NCBI GenBank assembly: GCA_021292105.1
Contig: CM037857.1
Span: 35,100,680-35,164,679, forward strand
DNA from: Anadara kagoshimensis
Lineage: Eukaryota; Mollusca; Bivalvia; Arcoida; Arcidae
DNA length: 64,000 nt
Reading direction: 5' to 3'
The stretch's first letter is position 1; the number at the start of each line of letters is the position of its first letter. This document shows, one piece after another, positions 22,290 to 35,363 of the stretch. Below the pieces are notes generated by a model, which was not told the origin of the DNA, made no database searches, and saw only the letters and a program-made list of their open reading frames with translations. The translations under genes and the position numbers were made by a program.

Positions 22290-23955
22290 TTAGCTCACCT
22301 GAGCTATTGCTATCTATCACCGTCCGTCGTCCGTCGTTCGTCGTTCGTCGTCCGTCGTCCGTCGTGCGTAAACTTTACATTTTAATCTTCTCCACCAAAA
22401 CTACTGAGCCAAATTTGATGAAACTTGGTGATTATTATGCCTGGGTAACAGGCTTTCAAAATTGTGTTCGGGGTTTGACCACGCCCAACAATATGGCTGC
22501 CGTTACTATAAATAGCCAAAAGACAAAAAAATCTTCTTCTCTGAAACCAAAAGGTGCAGGCAAATTTTGATTGGATATTTGGATTCAGGATACCTAGATA
22601 CACTAAAATTGTGTTTTTCATGAAAATTGGACGAAAAATAGGTTACGCGTTTTTTGCGTAAAATTATGTAATTTTTAAAATGAGACATTTATTGTTATAA
22701 CTTCATAATGGCTGAAGATAATTGTATGGCGTTTTCACTGTTGATCTTGTCTTGCTATTTTCTTCCGATTGATGTCAAGGTCAAAGGTCAAGGTCATGTC
22801 CCAGTTTTTGACCTTTGATAAAAAATGCTTTTTTTAAACATTTCTGGTGATAATGATGTAGGACTTTTGGTTAATTGTAGGTATTGACATGACGATCATT
22901 TTGATATATTGATTAGGTTCATGGGTTCAAAGGTCAAGGTCACAGATGTACAAAGTTACCAAAATAGTTAATTATCTGCAAAACTATGAACTTTTTGTAT
23001 AGGCATGTATATTAGAATATTGTAGGTAATGGCCCAATGGTCATTTTGATATATAATTAAAGGTCATGAGTTCAAAGGTCAAGGTCACAGATGTAAACAA
23101 GTACTGAAATGATTATTTATCTCTAAAACTATAGACTTTTTGCATAGGCATGTATATTAGAATATTGTAGGTAATGGCCCAATGGTCATTTTGATATATG
23201 AATAAAGGTCATGAGTTCAAAGGTCAAGGTCACAGATGTAAACAAGTACTGAAATGATTATTTATCTCAAAAACTATGAACTTTTGTATAGGCATGTATA
23301 TTAGAATATTTTAGGTATTATTATGAAGGTCATGGGTTCAAAGGTCAAGGTCACAGATGTGAATGAATACCTGAATGGTTAATTATCTTGAAAACTATTA
23401 ACTTTTTGTATATGCATGTATATTAGAATATTGTAGGTATTAGCCTAACAACCATTTTGATATATAAATGAAGGTTATGGGTTCAAAGGTCAAGTTCACA
23501 GATGTGAACAAGGTCTGAAATGATTATTTATCTCAAAAACTATAAACCTTTTGTATAGGCATGTATATTAGAATATTTAGGTATTATCCTAATGATCATT
23601 TTGATATATGAATGAAGGTCATGGGTTCAAAGGTCAAGGTCACAGATGCGAATGAATACCTAAATGGGTAATTATCTTGAAAACTATTAACTTTTTGTAT
23701 AGGCATGTATATTAGAATATTGTTGGTACTGGCACAGTGGTCATTTTGATTTATGAATGAAGAGCATGGGTTCAAATGTCAAGATCACAGATACAAACAA
23801 GTACTGAAATGATTATTTATCTAAAAAACTATAAACTTTTTGTATAGGGATGTATATTAGAATGTTGGCCGAATTATCATTTTGATATTTGAATGAAGCT
23901 CATGGCTTCAAAGGTCACAGGTGAGCGTTAAGGCCCATGGGCCTCTTGTTTATCT
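22290..23955. mobile_element. Bivalve-type dispersed repeat with TTAGCTCACCTGAGC start
   Basis: It starts TTAGCTCACCTGAGCTATTGC, then has a GTCCGTCGT/CGTTCGTCGT simple stretch (22,320-22,367), and ends GGTGAGCGTTAAGGCCCATG then GGCCTCTTGTTT. The body from about 22,780 is 7-8 imperfect ~145-bp tandem units, each with GGTTCAAAGGTCAAGGTCA and ACTTTTTGTATAGGCATGTA. I recognise this arrangement from bivalve genomes. It has no ORF and looks non-autonomous. It is inserted between the arms of the second foldback element. Confidence 0.75.
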
Positions 23956-24549
23956 TTGTCATGATAAATTGGTGGTTCGAGTTGACATCTGCTCCATTCA
24001 TTGCCCTGACATTGTATAGACTCCTCCTACATTTTTTCTATGGCTATATGGTCAATGTTTTTTCTGGTGATACCGATGTTACTTTATGGCAATCTTTGTG
24101 TGGAAATACTGTACCTCATTGTAGTGATAAAGCAAAAAGATACTAAATAATATCTTTAGAAAATGTCTATGATTTCTGTTTCAAAAATGATAGAACTGCA
24201 TCTCTGGGACTGTAGCTGCTCCGAAATCTAGCACAAATTCACCATGGGTTAGTAGGATGTACAGTTAGTAGTGAAGTAAAAGAGATTAATTTATTCTTGA
24301 TGTTTCCTATTCGCTACAACTAGTCAACAGCAGAAATCGCATGTTATGTTTCCACTGCTCTAGATGCATATAACAACCCCGTGGCATATGACTACCATTA
24401 AAACACCTGCTAAATCACCATTGGTAATACTTTGAACTAAAAGTCATTCTCAAACTAAGATTATTAATTAAGCTTTTTGTTAGCTATATAATGGGTGATG
24501 GTGTTGGGCATTTTTGAAATTTGTATTGTCATGAATGTATGAAAAATTA

Positions 24550-24593
<44 letters not shown>
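24550..24593. repeat. (ATG)n microsatellite
   Basis: About 14 consecutive GAT/ATG triplets. Confidence 0.95.
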
Positions 24594-24679
24594 ACAAAGA
24601 AACACTGGGTTACTTTAATCGTGCAAAATATTAATCTTAAAATTCGATCAATTTTAAATAAAAGGGCATCTTTAAATTT

Positions 24680-25370
24680 ATATATTTTTCCTAACAGAGT
24701 GGCGTCTTTTCTTTAAAATGAGAATTATGACCATTTATAACAACAATTTATGAAGTAAATGAAAAGCATGCAGTGTCTCAATGTGTTTTATGAGATTGTA
24801 CAGAAATAATTTCATATAGTATAATTTTAAATGATTCTATAGCGTTTTTCTTCAAAACTTTAGTTTATGACGTCATAGAAACGTCACAGTAATAGCTACA
24901 CCAATCAAGTTTGTACTTTATAAAAGCTGAAGCTCTTCCCTTTACAATGATACCAAATATGATCTATATCTACATAATACCATCGACAACAAAGATAAAA
25001 ACGTTCCCCTACCCCGTTTCGATCATTTTAAAAAATGGATATCTTTATTACATTTCTTCTAGTAGAGTGGTGTCTTTTCTTGAAGATGAGAATATATGAT
25101 CATTTATAACTACAATTCATTAAGTAAATGAAAAACATACTTTGTCTTAATGTATTTTATTATGTTGTACAGAAGTAATTTTATAAAGGATAAACTGACA
25201 CGATTTTATAGCCTTTTTCCTCAAAACTTGTGTTTATGACGTCATGGTGACGACATAGTAGCAGCCACATCAATCAACTTTATATTTTATAAAAGCTGAA
25301 CATGTTCCCTTTACAATGAAACCAAATATGATCTCTATCTGCATAATATTATGCCTTCAAATTAATTACA
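24680..25370. mobile_element. Right arm of second foldback-like element, two ~365-bp units
   Basis: Two direct units (about 24,690-25,055 and 25,056-25,370) share ACAATTNATNAAGTAAATGA, TTTATGACGTCAT, TTTATAAAAGCTGAA and CCCTTTACAATGANACCAAA. The first keeps the CCCCTACCCC box at 25,008. The second is the better partner of the left arm. They end immediately beside the stop of the DIRS recombinase, so they could instead be that element's terminal repeat. Confidence 0.6.
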
Positions 25371-25383
25371 AATATAACTCACC

Positions 25384-26378
25384 CTAGTGCCTGTCTTCAG
25401 AACAAGTCCGTTTCCTCCTCCTTCTAGCCCAACTTGTAGTCTTCAAAACTGAAGCCTTGGCAAAACTGTCTTTAACACCAACATCTTTCAAGTAAAATGA
25501 AGTGAATGTTTTCTCTGTTGTCCAATGAGCAGTTTGAAGAATAATTTGAACAGATGCACCATTAAACAAGATCCATGATGTAGCCAATCTCCTAGTATCA
25601 TGGGCTCTAACCTCACCCAAATATAGGTCTGCTAATTTATCATAAACATATCTAATTAAAGAAACAATCCATCTAGACAAGGTTGTCTTGGCTGCTGCTT
25701 TACTAAAGCCTTTCTGATATGTTAAAAACAAATTTTCAGTCTGACCTGTCCTGTTGTATTTTTTTTAAGTTTAACATACTCCTTTAGAGATCTACATGGA
25801 CATAACAACAAGTCTTTCTCATCAGTAGCAAATCTATCAAATTAGGGAATAAACAATGGATTCCATACCTTTCCAAATCTTTGAGATTTAGCCAAAAATT
25901 TGAAATTTGGTAACAATCGAACTCCTCTTTTTTCAAATCTTAAACTGTCAGAGTTAACTGATAAAGCATGTAACTCACTGACCCTTGAAGCAGTAGCAAC
26001 TGCCAGAAGGAAAACAGTTTTCCATGTTAAAAATTTCACCTCACAAGTAGAAATTGGCTCAAATGGAAAATCACATAAAGCCAGTAATACTAATGGTAAA
26101 TCCCAGTTTTGCAATAATGGCCTAATGTTTGGATTACTATTAAAAATCCCCTTGATTAAATTTGTCAAATCTTTATTTAGGCTAACTGATGAATCATTCC
26201 ACCCTTTGTTTAAAAATGCTATCGCTGATCTATATCCAGAAATAGTAACAACTTTCAGTAATCGTTTTTCATGCAAATATATGAAGAAATCAGCCATTTG
26301 TTCTACAGTGGCAGAACCTGGCCATGCATCTTGCTGATCACAAAAGCTGTGGTAGATTGACAATCTCCTATGGTACAA
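25384..26378 (-). pseudogene. DIRS-type tyrosine recombinase, nearly intact
   Basis: This is the integrase of a DIRS-like retrotransposon, which inserts without target duplication. Minus-strand reading: an amino SAM-like part (AWPGSATVEQMADFFIYLHEK, YRSAIAFLN), then catalytic Arg in TASRVSELHAL (about 26,000), HDTRR (about 25,620; the H-x-x-R pair), a second His in TAHW and the nucleophile Tyr in FTSFYLKD (about 25,500). The frame is broken between about 25,731 and 25,842 by at least one stop and a shift, but the bridging sequence still reads FDRFATDEKDLLLCPC and KEYVKLKK. The stop at 25,384 is the natural end. All four catalytic residues are kept. Confidence 0.85.
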
Positions 26379-26393
26379 TCGCTGTGTTGAAAG

Positions 26394-27690
26394 TCAACGT
26401 GACTTACTGAAGTAATCTCTAGCTTTTTGAAAACTTTTTAGAAGGTGACTTATGTTTGAAATTTTCCAAATAACCAGGTTTAAACTTTCTGGATATGGAT
26501 GAACTACCTGATCTCTCATTTGTGTCAACATATGAGCTTGACCCGGTAACTTCCTTGGTATGTCTATCAACAGATTTAGAAGCTGTGGATACCATGACTG
26601 CCTTGGAGCTACTAGTGGCAGTATGCACCTGTTTGTGCGAACTTTTTTGAGTACATGAGGAATTAAAATTGGTGGTAGGAATGCATTAGCAAACATCCCT
26701 GAACATGAGACACTACTGTCCAAGCTAGCGGATCTGGATATGAAGAGCAAAATTCTGGCAGCTTCTTGTTCTCCCTTGTTGCAAACAGATCCACGTTCGG
26801 AGTTAAGTACTTGTGGAATATCTGGTTCACAATATTCTGAGATAGGCTCCATTCCGTCATTCTCACTTCTGTCCGTCCTCTGGACAGACTGTCTGCAATT
26901 ATATTCTTTTTTGCCAGGAATATGTGCAGCCCTCATTGTTATGTTCCGGTCTATTTCCGGTCATTGAAATATTTTCCAAGCTAAACTGCAAAGGGACGAT
27001 TATTTTGTCCCCCTTGCTTGTTAATGTAGGACACTACTGTTGAGTTGTCGCATTTCAACAGTAAATAACGGTCTCTCAGAATATTCTGAAAATGAAACTG
27101 AGCCAACTGGGTTGTTTTCAGCTCTATCCAGTTTATATGTTGTGTCATTTCTTGAACATTCAACTTGCCTGCAATCTGAAAACTGTCCAAGTGTACCCCC
27201 ATCCCAGTAACGAGGCATCTGTCCATATTGTTACTGGTTGTGGCAATTTCTGAATGGGTATTCCCTTGAAAACATTGGTTCGAAACTGCCACCATTTCCG
27301 ATGATGAACTAGAGTATCCCTCACAGGGATGTATTGTATGAGACTGTCTCTGTGTGGACGCCAAAAGGACAGGAGTTAAAATTGAATTGGGCGCTTGTGT
27401 AACCGACCAAATGGTACTAGGTCTATAAAGTCATTAGGCCTAGTAGACGGAGAAGTGTCCGTGCCCAGACTTGTTGTATATATTATAATCTCCTGAAGTT
27501 TCTGAAATCTCTCTTCTGAGGGATAAACTAGGCCCTTCTGAAAATTGAAGATTGATCCCAGATATTGAATTACTTGTGTTGGTTCCAGGCAAGATTTCTC
27601 TTGGTTTACCAACAATCCCAAGTCTCTGACCAACTTCAGAATCATGGTCACCTGTTGTTGTAAAACTATTTTGTTTTGATTCTTGGCCAA
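26394..27690 (-). pseudogene. DIRS-type reverse transcriptase end + RNase H, broken
   Basis: The upstream part of the same minus-strand pol. The RT end is at 27,376-27,690 (DLGLLVNQEKSCLEPTQ, QYLGSIFNF). The RNase H part is at 26,981-27,364 (MDRCLVTGMGVHLDS, INWIELKTTQLA, LLLKCDNSTVVSYINKQGG). The connector is at 26,663-26,866 (HKYLTPNVDLFATRENKKLP, YPDPLAWTV). Frames shift several times. The catalytic RT domain and gag are missing beyond 27,690, where unrelated sequence begins, so the element is 5'-truncated. Confidence 0.82.
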
Positions 27691-27699
27691 CCGTTTAAT

Positions 27700-28760
27700 T
27701 TCGTGTAAGTGTGATCAACCCAAAAACTTCGTGAAAGTGTGATCATTTTTCGTAATTTGACAAATATAGACAAATTACGGTATCTACCTGCATGAACATT
27801 AGCGAAATAATTTTCTGGTGTAATAAATATCTAGTGGATACAGAAAATCCGTGTGTAAAATGCGCTAATTTTGTTGATTAATGAATTTAAATTAGCGACA
27901 GCATAAAAGTGAAAGCGTGATCAACCCGAATATCTGACTTGATCAAATCATTGTCGAATTGTTTGCAGAAACTACGGGGATTTGAATGATGTCATTTGGC
28001 AAGGAAACTTAATGCACATTTACATCTTCCGTAGGCTACATTTTATTTTCAAATTCATGCGCTGTCATACAAAACTAAGGTCAACTTACCGTCGAAGTGA
28101 GCGTTTTCAACTGGAAGCGTGATCAACATAAGTCACATGATTGTCCCCCCGTGGGGTATCATAGAGACTTCACATCTAATGAATTATACATACACGTGCA
28201 ACTTGGACGGTATGTTCTTTTGATTACAGGTGATAAAGTTCTACTGATAAACAGGATGTTTATTGATAATCTTTTAATTACTGGTATGTGAGATCCCACC
28301 TCAAGCGATATTAAATTATTGCAAATTTATAGTAATCAGAAACTATCTATTGAAGTTTGCCGTGGAAAAATTATATCAAAAAACCAAGACATGGATTATG
28401 TGAACTTTGTAAAAGTGATTTTGTAATTGCAATATGAGAAATTTTCTGATGCAAACATGTATTCTATTGATATAAATAATACATTCTTTTTTCTAATAAT
28501 AGGCCAAAATACTATTTAAAATTTATTTATTTATTTATTTTGCATTTACCAATTAGATATTTATTAAATTAATTTGATAAGATAATTGGACATTAGCATT
28601 AGCATGGATGGGTGCAGTGTATTATGAATACTCACATTTATTAAAATGTGTATTAGCATTTTTCTTATATTTGTATTGCGCACACATATAGTATTTTTAT
28701 ACTATTTGATTCATGACTTAAATCAAGTTACTGTTCTTATGTAAATTAAAAGGATAATAA
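27700..28760. other. Unassigned AT-rich stretch with a GTGATCAA repeat motif
   Basis: Four spaced copies of a (A)(A/G)GTGTGATCA or AAGCGTGATCAA motif occur at about 27,707, 27,734, 27,914 and 28,117. Meaning unknown. No gene was recognised; the frame at 28,097-28,291 has no motif. Confidence 0.3.
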
Positions 28761-28880
28761 AAAACAAATATACTAATCCATGTCCGAATCACAATCTAGC
28801 AGCAAAGTAAAAATTTGGAACTGACAAGTTAGGTTAGACACGTGAACTTCAACCAGGGAAGTGAGGCCGGGTGCTCCGTT
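28761..28880 (-). mobile_element. Penelope-like RT element, 3' tail, copy 7
   Basis: CATACTAATCCATGTCCGAATCAC-type start and GTGAGGCCGGGTGCTCCG end; it stops inside the hairpin block at 28,880. Close to copy 5 in sequence, so probably a fairly young fragment. Confidence 0.6.
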
Positions 28881-29548
28881 TTATATATCCCATTGTTTTT
28901 TGCCTAACAAACAGTGTATCTTCTACCTCTAAATAATCATCTACTTTTTCTTTCTCTCGACTGGTATATTTTCCTCTTCATGTAAGCATTTAAATTAATT
29001 TGCTGTTTTGCTTGGAATATCTCTTTTTAGTAGATTCATTTTTACCGACATCAGTTCATTTTAATCTCATTATGACCATGTCAGGTTGTCAGTTACCAAG
29101 TTATCGATAGCTCTGGGTAACGAGGTTTGTAAATCTTACCTGTAAGAGTTATTCCGTCTGGTCATTACACAATATAGCTGCAGTCGGGAGTTTTATTGTC
29201 GATGTTGTCGCTGTTATATAATGTCAAACGTCCATTAATACTAATATCCTAATATCTGAGAGTGTTCATGATCACATGCAAATTTGTCAAATGTCTTCAA
29301 CTTTTCAATGATTTATAATCAGTTATATTTTTTTAGTGAACTGGATGGTCGGTTACCTCCATAAGTAGGAAGAAACTACAGCAACGAAACAAGAAGTAAA
29401 GTGTAGATCATAGTCAAATGAAAGTTTTACAAAAAGAAGTTTTAATGAACCAACTGGGTGTTTGTTTTTGACTAATAAAGTTTCATTGCGCAAGCGATGC
29501 GGAAGTTTTCAGCGACTAAAAATCACCTGAAAGTGTAAACAAACCAAA

Positions 29549-29590
29549 ATGGGTCTGTTTGGAAAAAACGAGAAGTCGCCAAAGGACATG
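29549..29590 (+). CDS. CHMP3: CHMP3 coding exon 1
   Basis: Codes residues 1-14 (MGLFGKNEKSPKDM). Too short for ORF finding; recognised by its sequence and the GTAGTA donor. Phase 0. Confidence 0.93.
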
Positions 29591-32500
29591 GTAGTATTCA
29601 TATTGCCTGGTTTATTTTGTTTTATGTTTGATAATTGTAAATCATTTGGTATCCATTTTCCTACCTTTGGTTGGATTTTGGCAGTTGTGATTTTTATTTA
29701 GTAGATCAGGACTATTCTATTCAAATGACCAAGAATGTGTGCGTTAAAAGTCATTCACTTGCTTGACTATGACTATGACTAGGTACTCCAACTTCGAATA
29801 ATATTGATAAGAACAAATTCCAAAGTAGAACAAAAAGTGTCTCCTTTCTTGGTATCCAATGTTGCATACACTACTGTTTAATTCATGTCCGGCAGAGCAC
29901 GTTTTTCCAGCTTTTAGATATGAAAATCAATAAATTTTCTATCATGTCATATACCGTTGTTAAGTATGCATTTTGTCGTAATAAATGAGCACCAAGGTAC
30001 ATACCATCTCATTCAGAAAATAAAACGCAAAACTTTTTAACCCTCTTGCTGCCAAATTAAATTTCAGAGCAACGTTGGCAGTGCCAAAATGGAGTTCACA
30101 ATGCGAAATGATGTGACGTCAACAATAGAATATGACATCAGACGCGTTTGTAGTCATATGACGTCATTAGTTACCGGTAATTGTAGATTATGATCTCAAT
30201 AGTCAACATTTTGCATTTTTATAATTTTACAAAAAAGATTTTAAGTTTATTTTCGTCTTTTATCTTAGAGTTGTCAATTTCGTTGAAAGGACATATGTGT
30301 CTGTATGGCAGTCTGCCGGTAGAGGACACATATGTCCGTGTGGCAGCAAGAGGGTTAAAATCCTTGCGGGGATCTACACTATGCATTGGAGCCATACAGA
30401 CGACAGGAAGTATAAAACATATGGCTCAGAAGAATTGAACTGCGCATGTACGACAGTTCCATTTTTTCACACCGGTAAGATCGTCTGACTAAAGGGAGAC
30501 TACCCAAAGAAAAACAGTAGCTGTAAACAACCAAATTGTAGGAGTTGTTTCCCTTGTTACGCGATCGCACCCACGATGAATAGGCAAATCTAGGATAGAC
30601 TTGAAATTGCCCGGATGATTGCAACTTCCGTTCGTCTGTTCCAAAAGTAAACAATGACAAATTCCCCGCAAGGATTTTAAAAAGTTTTGCGTTTTATTTT
30701 CTGAATGAGATGGTATGTACCTTGGTGCTCATTTATTACGACAAAATGCATACTTAACAACGGTATATGACATGATAGAAAATTTATTGATTTTCATATC
30801 TAAAAGCTTGAAAAACATGTGCTCTGTCGGACATGAATTAAACAGTAAATTAAATTAAGGTTCTAGGAAAGCTAGTTGAATCGCCCTGTCAATCTATGTG
30901 TCTGCCTGTACAACTGGCCCAAAATTGTGAATTATCCATGCATTTCAATGTCAGTGGGTGGATTTTCATCAAACTTGGAAGAAATGTAAACCAACATCTA
31001 TAAGACATTGTGTTGCATACCAAATTGTGGTGCATAGATCAAAGGTCATGACCCAGTAACCGCAAAACCTATAAGTAAGCTAAGCTTCACTGAACATTCT
31101 AGTTTTATTTGACATTTATTTTGTCTTTGTAAAACACCTAAGTCCAGATTTCAGTATTGTACTCTAAGGCTGGTTTAATCCTTAATATGTCTGTGTTGTG
31201 ATTTAGAAATCAACTGCATATAGCTTTTCCTCCAATATACTCAAAAACAGTGTTTATTTGTAAAGTAATGTGGTAAAATTACCATGCATTTAAGTTTAAC
31301 CAGATTGTAAGAAGTGCTTATGCTTATGACTAGGACAAGTTGGGTTTTAAGTATGGATATTTTTTTTAGCCAGATCACTTGACTAAGTCACTTCTAACTT
31401 TAACTTTAACAGTATGAACACATACATAAGTAGTCATTGCATCAAGGATAAACTGTACATGTGTGCAGGGCTCACAGTCTCTGTCTTGATAGGTGTAGCA
31501 CAAAGAGAATTCTTGCTCTACATTGTATGGCTTTCAGTTTGAAATTTCTCAATATTATAAATGACAGTATTTTGACTGGACCTACAACCCATAATGTCCA
31601 TTTCACTTATTTAGTCCAATTCTCCATTCTGATATTTCTTGCACTAGCTCTACATTCACATTGATGCTGTCAGCTTGTCTTCATAACCATGTCAATATGT
31701 ATGTCTGTTTTAACTGACATAGAAGAAACATCAGAGCTTCTAACTGACCCACAACGCACGGGTCTGACCCTAATCTGGACATAAATTCCCACTGACCTGC
31801 CAAGAAGGAGACTGACCCGCAAATGTCCAAAGAGTTTGAGGATTTGCAAAGTTTAATTATTACCACTCAAATCCATCTGTAACCACGGTGAATTAGTGAT
31901 TTACATGGGTGGACTAAGGTTTTGTGCCTGGGAGCAGGTGAAAAATCACTACATGCATTATATTGTATCCATTTTTTTAAGACATCACATGACAATGCTG
32001 CATATTTTTTTAATCAATTTTCAATTCTTTTGGTAGGGATGCACCCAGACACGGTCGGATTTCGGTCAGACCCACAATTACACAAAATAGGGTTGGTAGC
32101 TCTGCAACATCTATAATAACTATGAAGTCTCAGCAAATTCCTTCGTTATGTAATTGAATTAAATAATATAATATTTTTATAGGTGAATGAATGGACACAT
32201 AAAATCAGAAAAGAAGGATATGTATTAGACAGACAGATAAAAGGTATATTGGATGATATTAATTCTTTTATTACCTTGTCTTCACAAATGTACAGAATAT
32301 TTTTTTTCATACCCCAATAAGAACACAAGTTGTTAAATGTTAAAGTGTTTATATAAAGTTTTTGGTTGTGAAAATATTTAAGTGTTTTGATGTATTACAC
32401 TAGATGTGTAAGCAAACCATCTCTTTTCTTTCATTTAACTACTGTAGAAGCTCTATTGGTAGAACATGTTCTCTCTCTCTGGTCACAGGCCCGAACCAGG

Positions 32501-35311
32501 TCTGACAAATACTTTGAAAATTAGCAGTATTTTTATATGTTTTAAGGATAATCTTTAGCGGTTTGCATTTGCTTCTGTAAATTTAATTGTATATACCGGT
32601 ATTGTCTTGTTCAACTTACAAAATAAAGCACAAATGTATTTTTTGCAGTCTTGATCAAGTTTTTTGGTAGTAAATAATATGCATAACCTGCAATAAAACT
32701 TGTTTTTAACATTTAACACTGTACTATTCCAATTCTAGATAATGAGTTGACATTTTATCATTTATCCTTTAATACTAATAGTTAATTGTATTTTATTTAG
32801 GCATGTTACAATTTAAGTAAAATGTCGAGCATGTGTGTATACATCAGTAATATAAATTTTCACAAAATTAGTAAAAAATGTTTTCTGCAATCTTAATTTT
32901 AGGTATACAAAGGGAAGAAGAAAAAACAAAGAGGATGCTTAAAGATTCTGCAAAGAAAGGAGAAAAAGATGCATGTAAGATACTGGCTAAAGAAATTGTC
33001 AAATCCAGAAAAGCTGTAAATAAACTGTATGCTTCTAAAGCTCATCTTAACTCTGTTCAAATGGGAATGAAAAATCAACTTGGTAAGTGGTTTCAATATT
33101 TACTGTATTCTTAAAAATTGCATGGGATAAATTATATACATTTACATGTGTATGTTTATTGACTAAAAGCCTCAGGCCCATATTACAATTAATGGCAGTA
33201 TAAATGACAAAATGTGAATAATACAAATTATAGTAATCACTGTTAACCAAAAAAAAAAAAAAAAAGAAAGTTGTTGGCCTTAACACAGAAAGAAAACAAT
33301 ATAATTGTGACAGTTTCTTGGGGTTGAAGAAAAAGAAATGGGAAAAATATTTCTCTTATCAATTCTGGTCTGTGATATATAGGGCCAGTATTCCAATAAC
33401 ACAATAAGCATCAGTACATAGTTATTAATTTTACTGACTTTATACATGTTGTAAGGTCTGAATCCTACTTCCTCAGTATTTTGTCCATGTTTTTGTAAGG
33501 TCTGAAACCTTCTGACAAGACCTCAGTATTTTGTCCTGTATCATGGTAGGTCCAACGTAAACCCTCATTGCTGACAATGCTCATTACCATAAGTACATTT
33601 TCTTCAGCTTCAACTTTAATTTGTAACATCGCCATATTTTTGTAAGTGAAGTAATTTTGAATGGTGTGTATCCCTGTTTCACTCACATTTCTGTCACTCT
33701 TCACTGCAGAAAAAGTGATGGCCTGAGATATAAGTACGGAGTATATAAACTTTTGGCTACTTCAGCCAGGTGTATACCCTAAGCTTTGATGCTCACCATG
33801 GCAGCCCTCTTTTTAGTTGATACATGATATTAGGGGTGTAAGTATTGCCTCAACATTCCAATATGGGTTTGATGTTCTAGCATTATCCATTTTCAGTAGT
33901 GCATTGTTTTACAGTAAATGAATCTATTGTAACATTTGACCATGAAAAATGATACAGTACATAACATATTCTGTTATATCTGTAGCAACATTGAGGATAG
34001 CTGGAGCTTTGGCTAAGAGTACAGAAGTTATGAAGAGTATGCAGGCTTTAATCAAAATACCAGAAATCCAGGCCACGATGAGAGACATGTCTAAAGAAAT
34101 GATGAAGGTGCTGTAAATGAATTTAATTTTGCATGTATTTATTTTTGAGGTGTATGAAATTAAGACATATCCATATAGTTAAATTTTCGTGTTTTTTTAA
34201 ATATGCAGTATAACACAATAAGCATAATATAATTTTTGCTCGGTATTAATTTTTGCGCAAAACAAACGACCATGAAATAAACGAAAATTAGTACACCGTG
34301 AAACTAAATAGGTTTACAGTAGTAATTCATTTTATTTTTGTTGATTTTTAAAAACAAATGTCACAAAACTTGCTCAATATTTGTAAAAGAAACTGTCCTA
34401 AACCAAATTTCTTAATCAGTTCAGATGGGTGCTTTCTCATTTCACTGACTTTAATAAAATTCACATAAATCAATACATATTATATACACAGTGTGTATGT
34501 ACAACCCTCAGTATCAGGTTGAGTCCTTTTTTCGTAGCTGTATCACTACGAGTCGCGCAAGAGCGACGAGTAGTGATACAGCTACAAAAAAGGACGAGAC
34601 CTGATACGAAGGGCTGTACATACACACTGTGTATATAATATTTTTATCTAACATTTCCAATTAGGTTATTTAAAATAATAAAAAAAACAATACTTTATGT
34701 GAAAAAATTACATTTTACCACAGAAAACCACTGAACTATGTTATGACATTTGTTCTGTAGTTGACAAATCGAAGACTCCCTGCTAATGTCGTCACAATGA
34801 GAAAGTGCATGTGCACTTAACCGCCAATGTTGTATCACCACAGTGTGGTGATACAAGATTCTCTATCATGCGTGTTCGATAAAACTTGTATTTCATCAAA
34901 TCAGATAGGAAAACTAGTCTTATGTTAGATAAAAGGGCTTATTAAGGGGGCATTTTTACAATCAAATAACAGTATATAAATCTGAAATGAGACCACATAT
35001 CCATAAATTGAGGTTGCTTTGGCCTAGGGACTTATGGATAAACATACAAAACATGTCCAAAACCTGACATACTAATGTTTGAAATGAATCCTTGCAGCAT
35101 CTCTTACTAAATTTGAGTCAATAAACTTTGGCCGGTATTTAATGTTTGCCTTTTCTATCATTAAATCTGATAGGCTGGAATATTAGAAGAGATGTTAGAA
35201 GATACAATGGAGGGATTGGAAGATCAGGATGACCTGGAAGAAGAAGCAGACGAAGAAGTAGAAAAAGTACTTTTTGATCTCACAGCAGGTAAGTGTAGAG
35301 CAAAGTACAGT

Positions 35312-35363
<52 letters not shown>

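Noticed and set aside
22092..22570. Overlapping frames with VVRRPSFVVRRPS repeats
   Set aside because: Produced by the GTCCGTCGT simple stretch of the bivalve-type repeat.
25900..26337. 145-codon plus-strand frame
   Set aside because: Shadow of the minus-strand DIRS recombinase, which carries the catalytic motifs.
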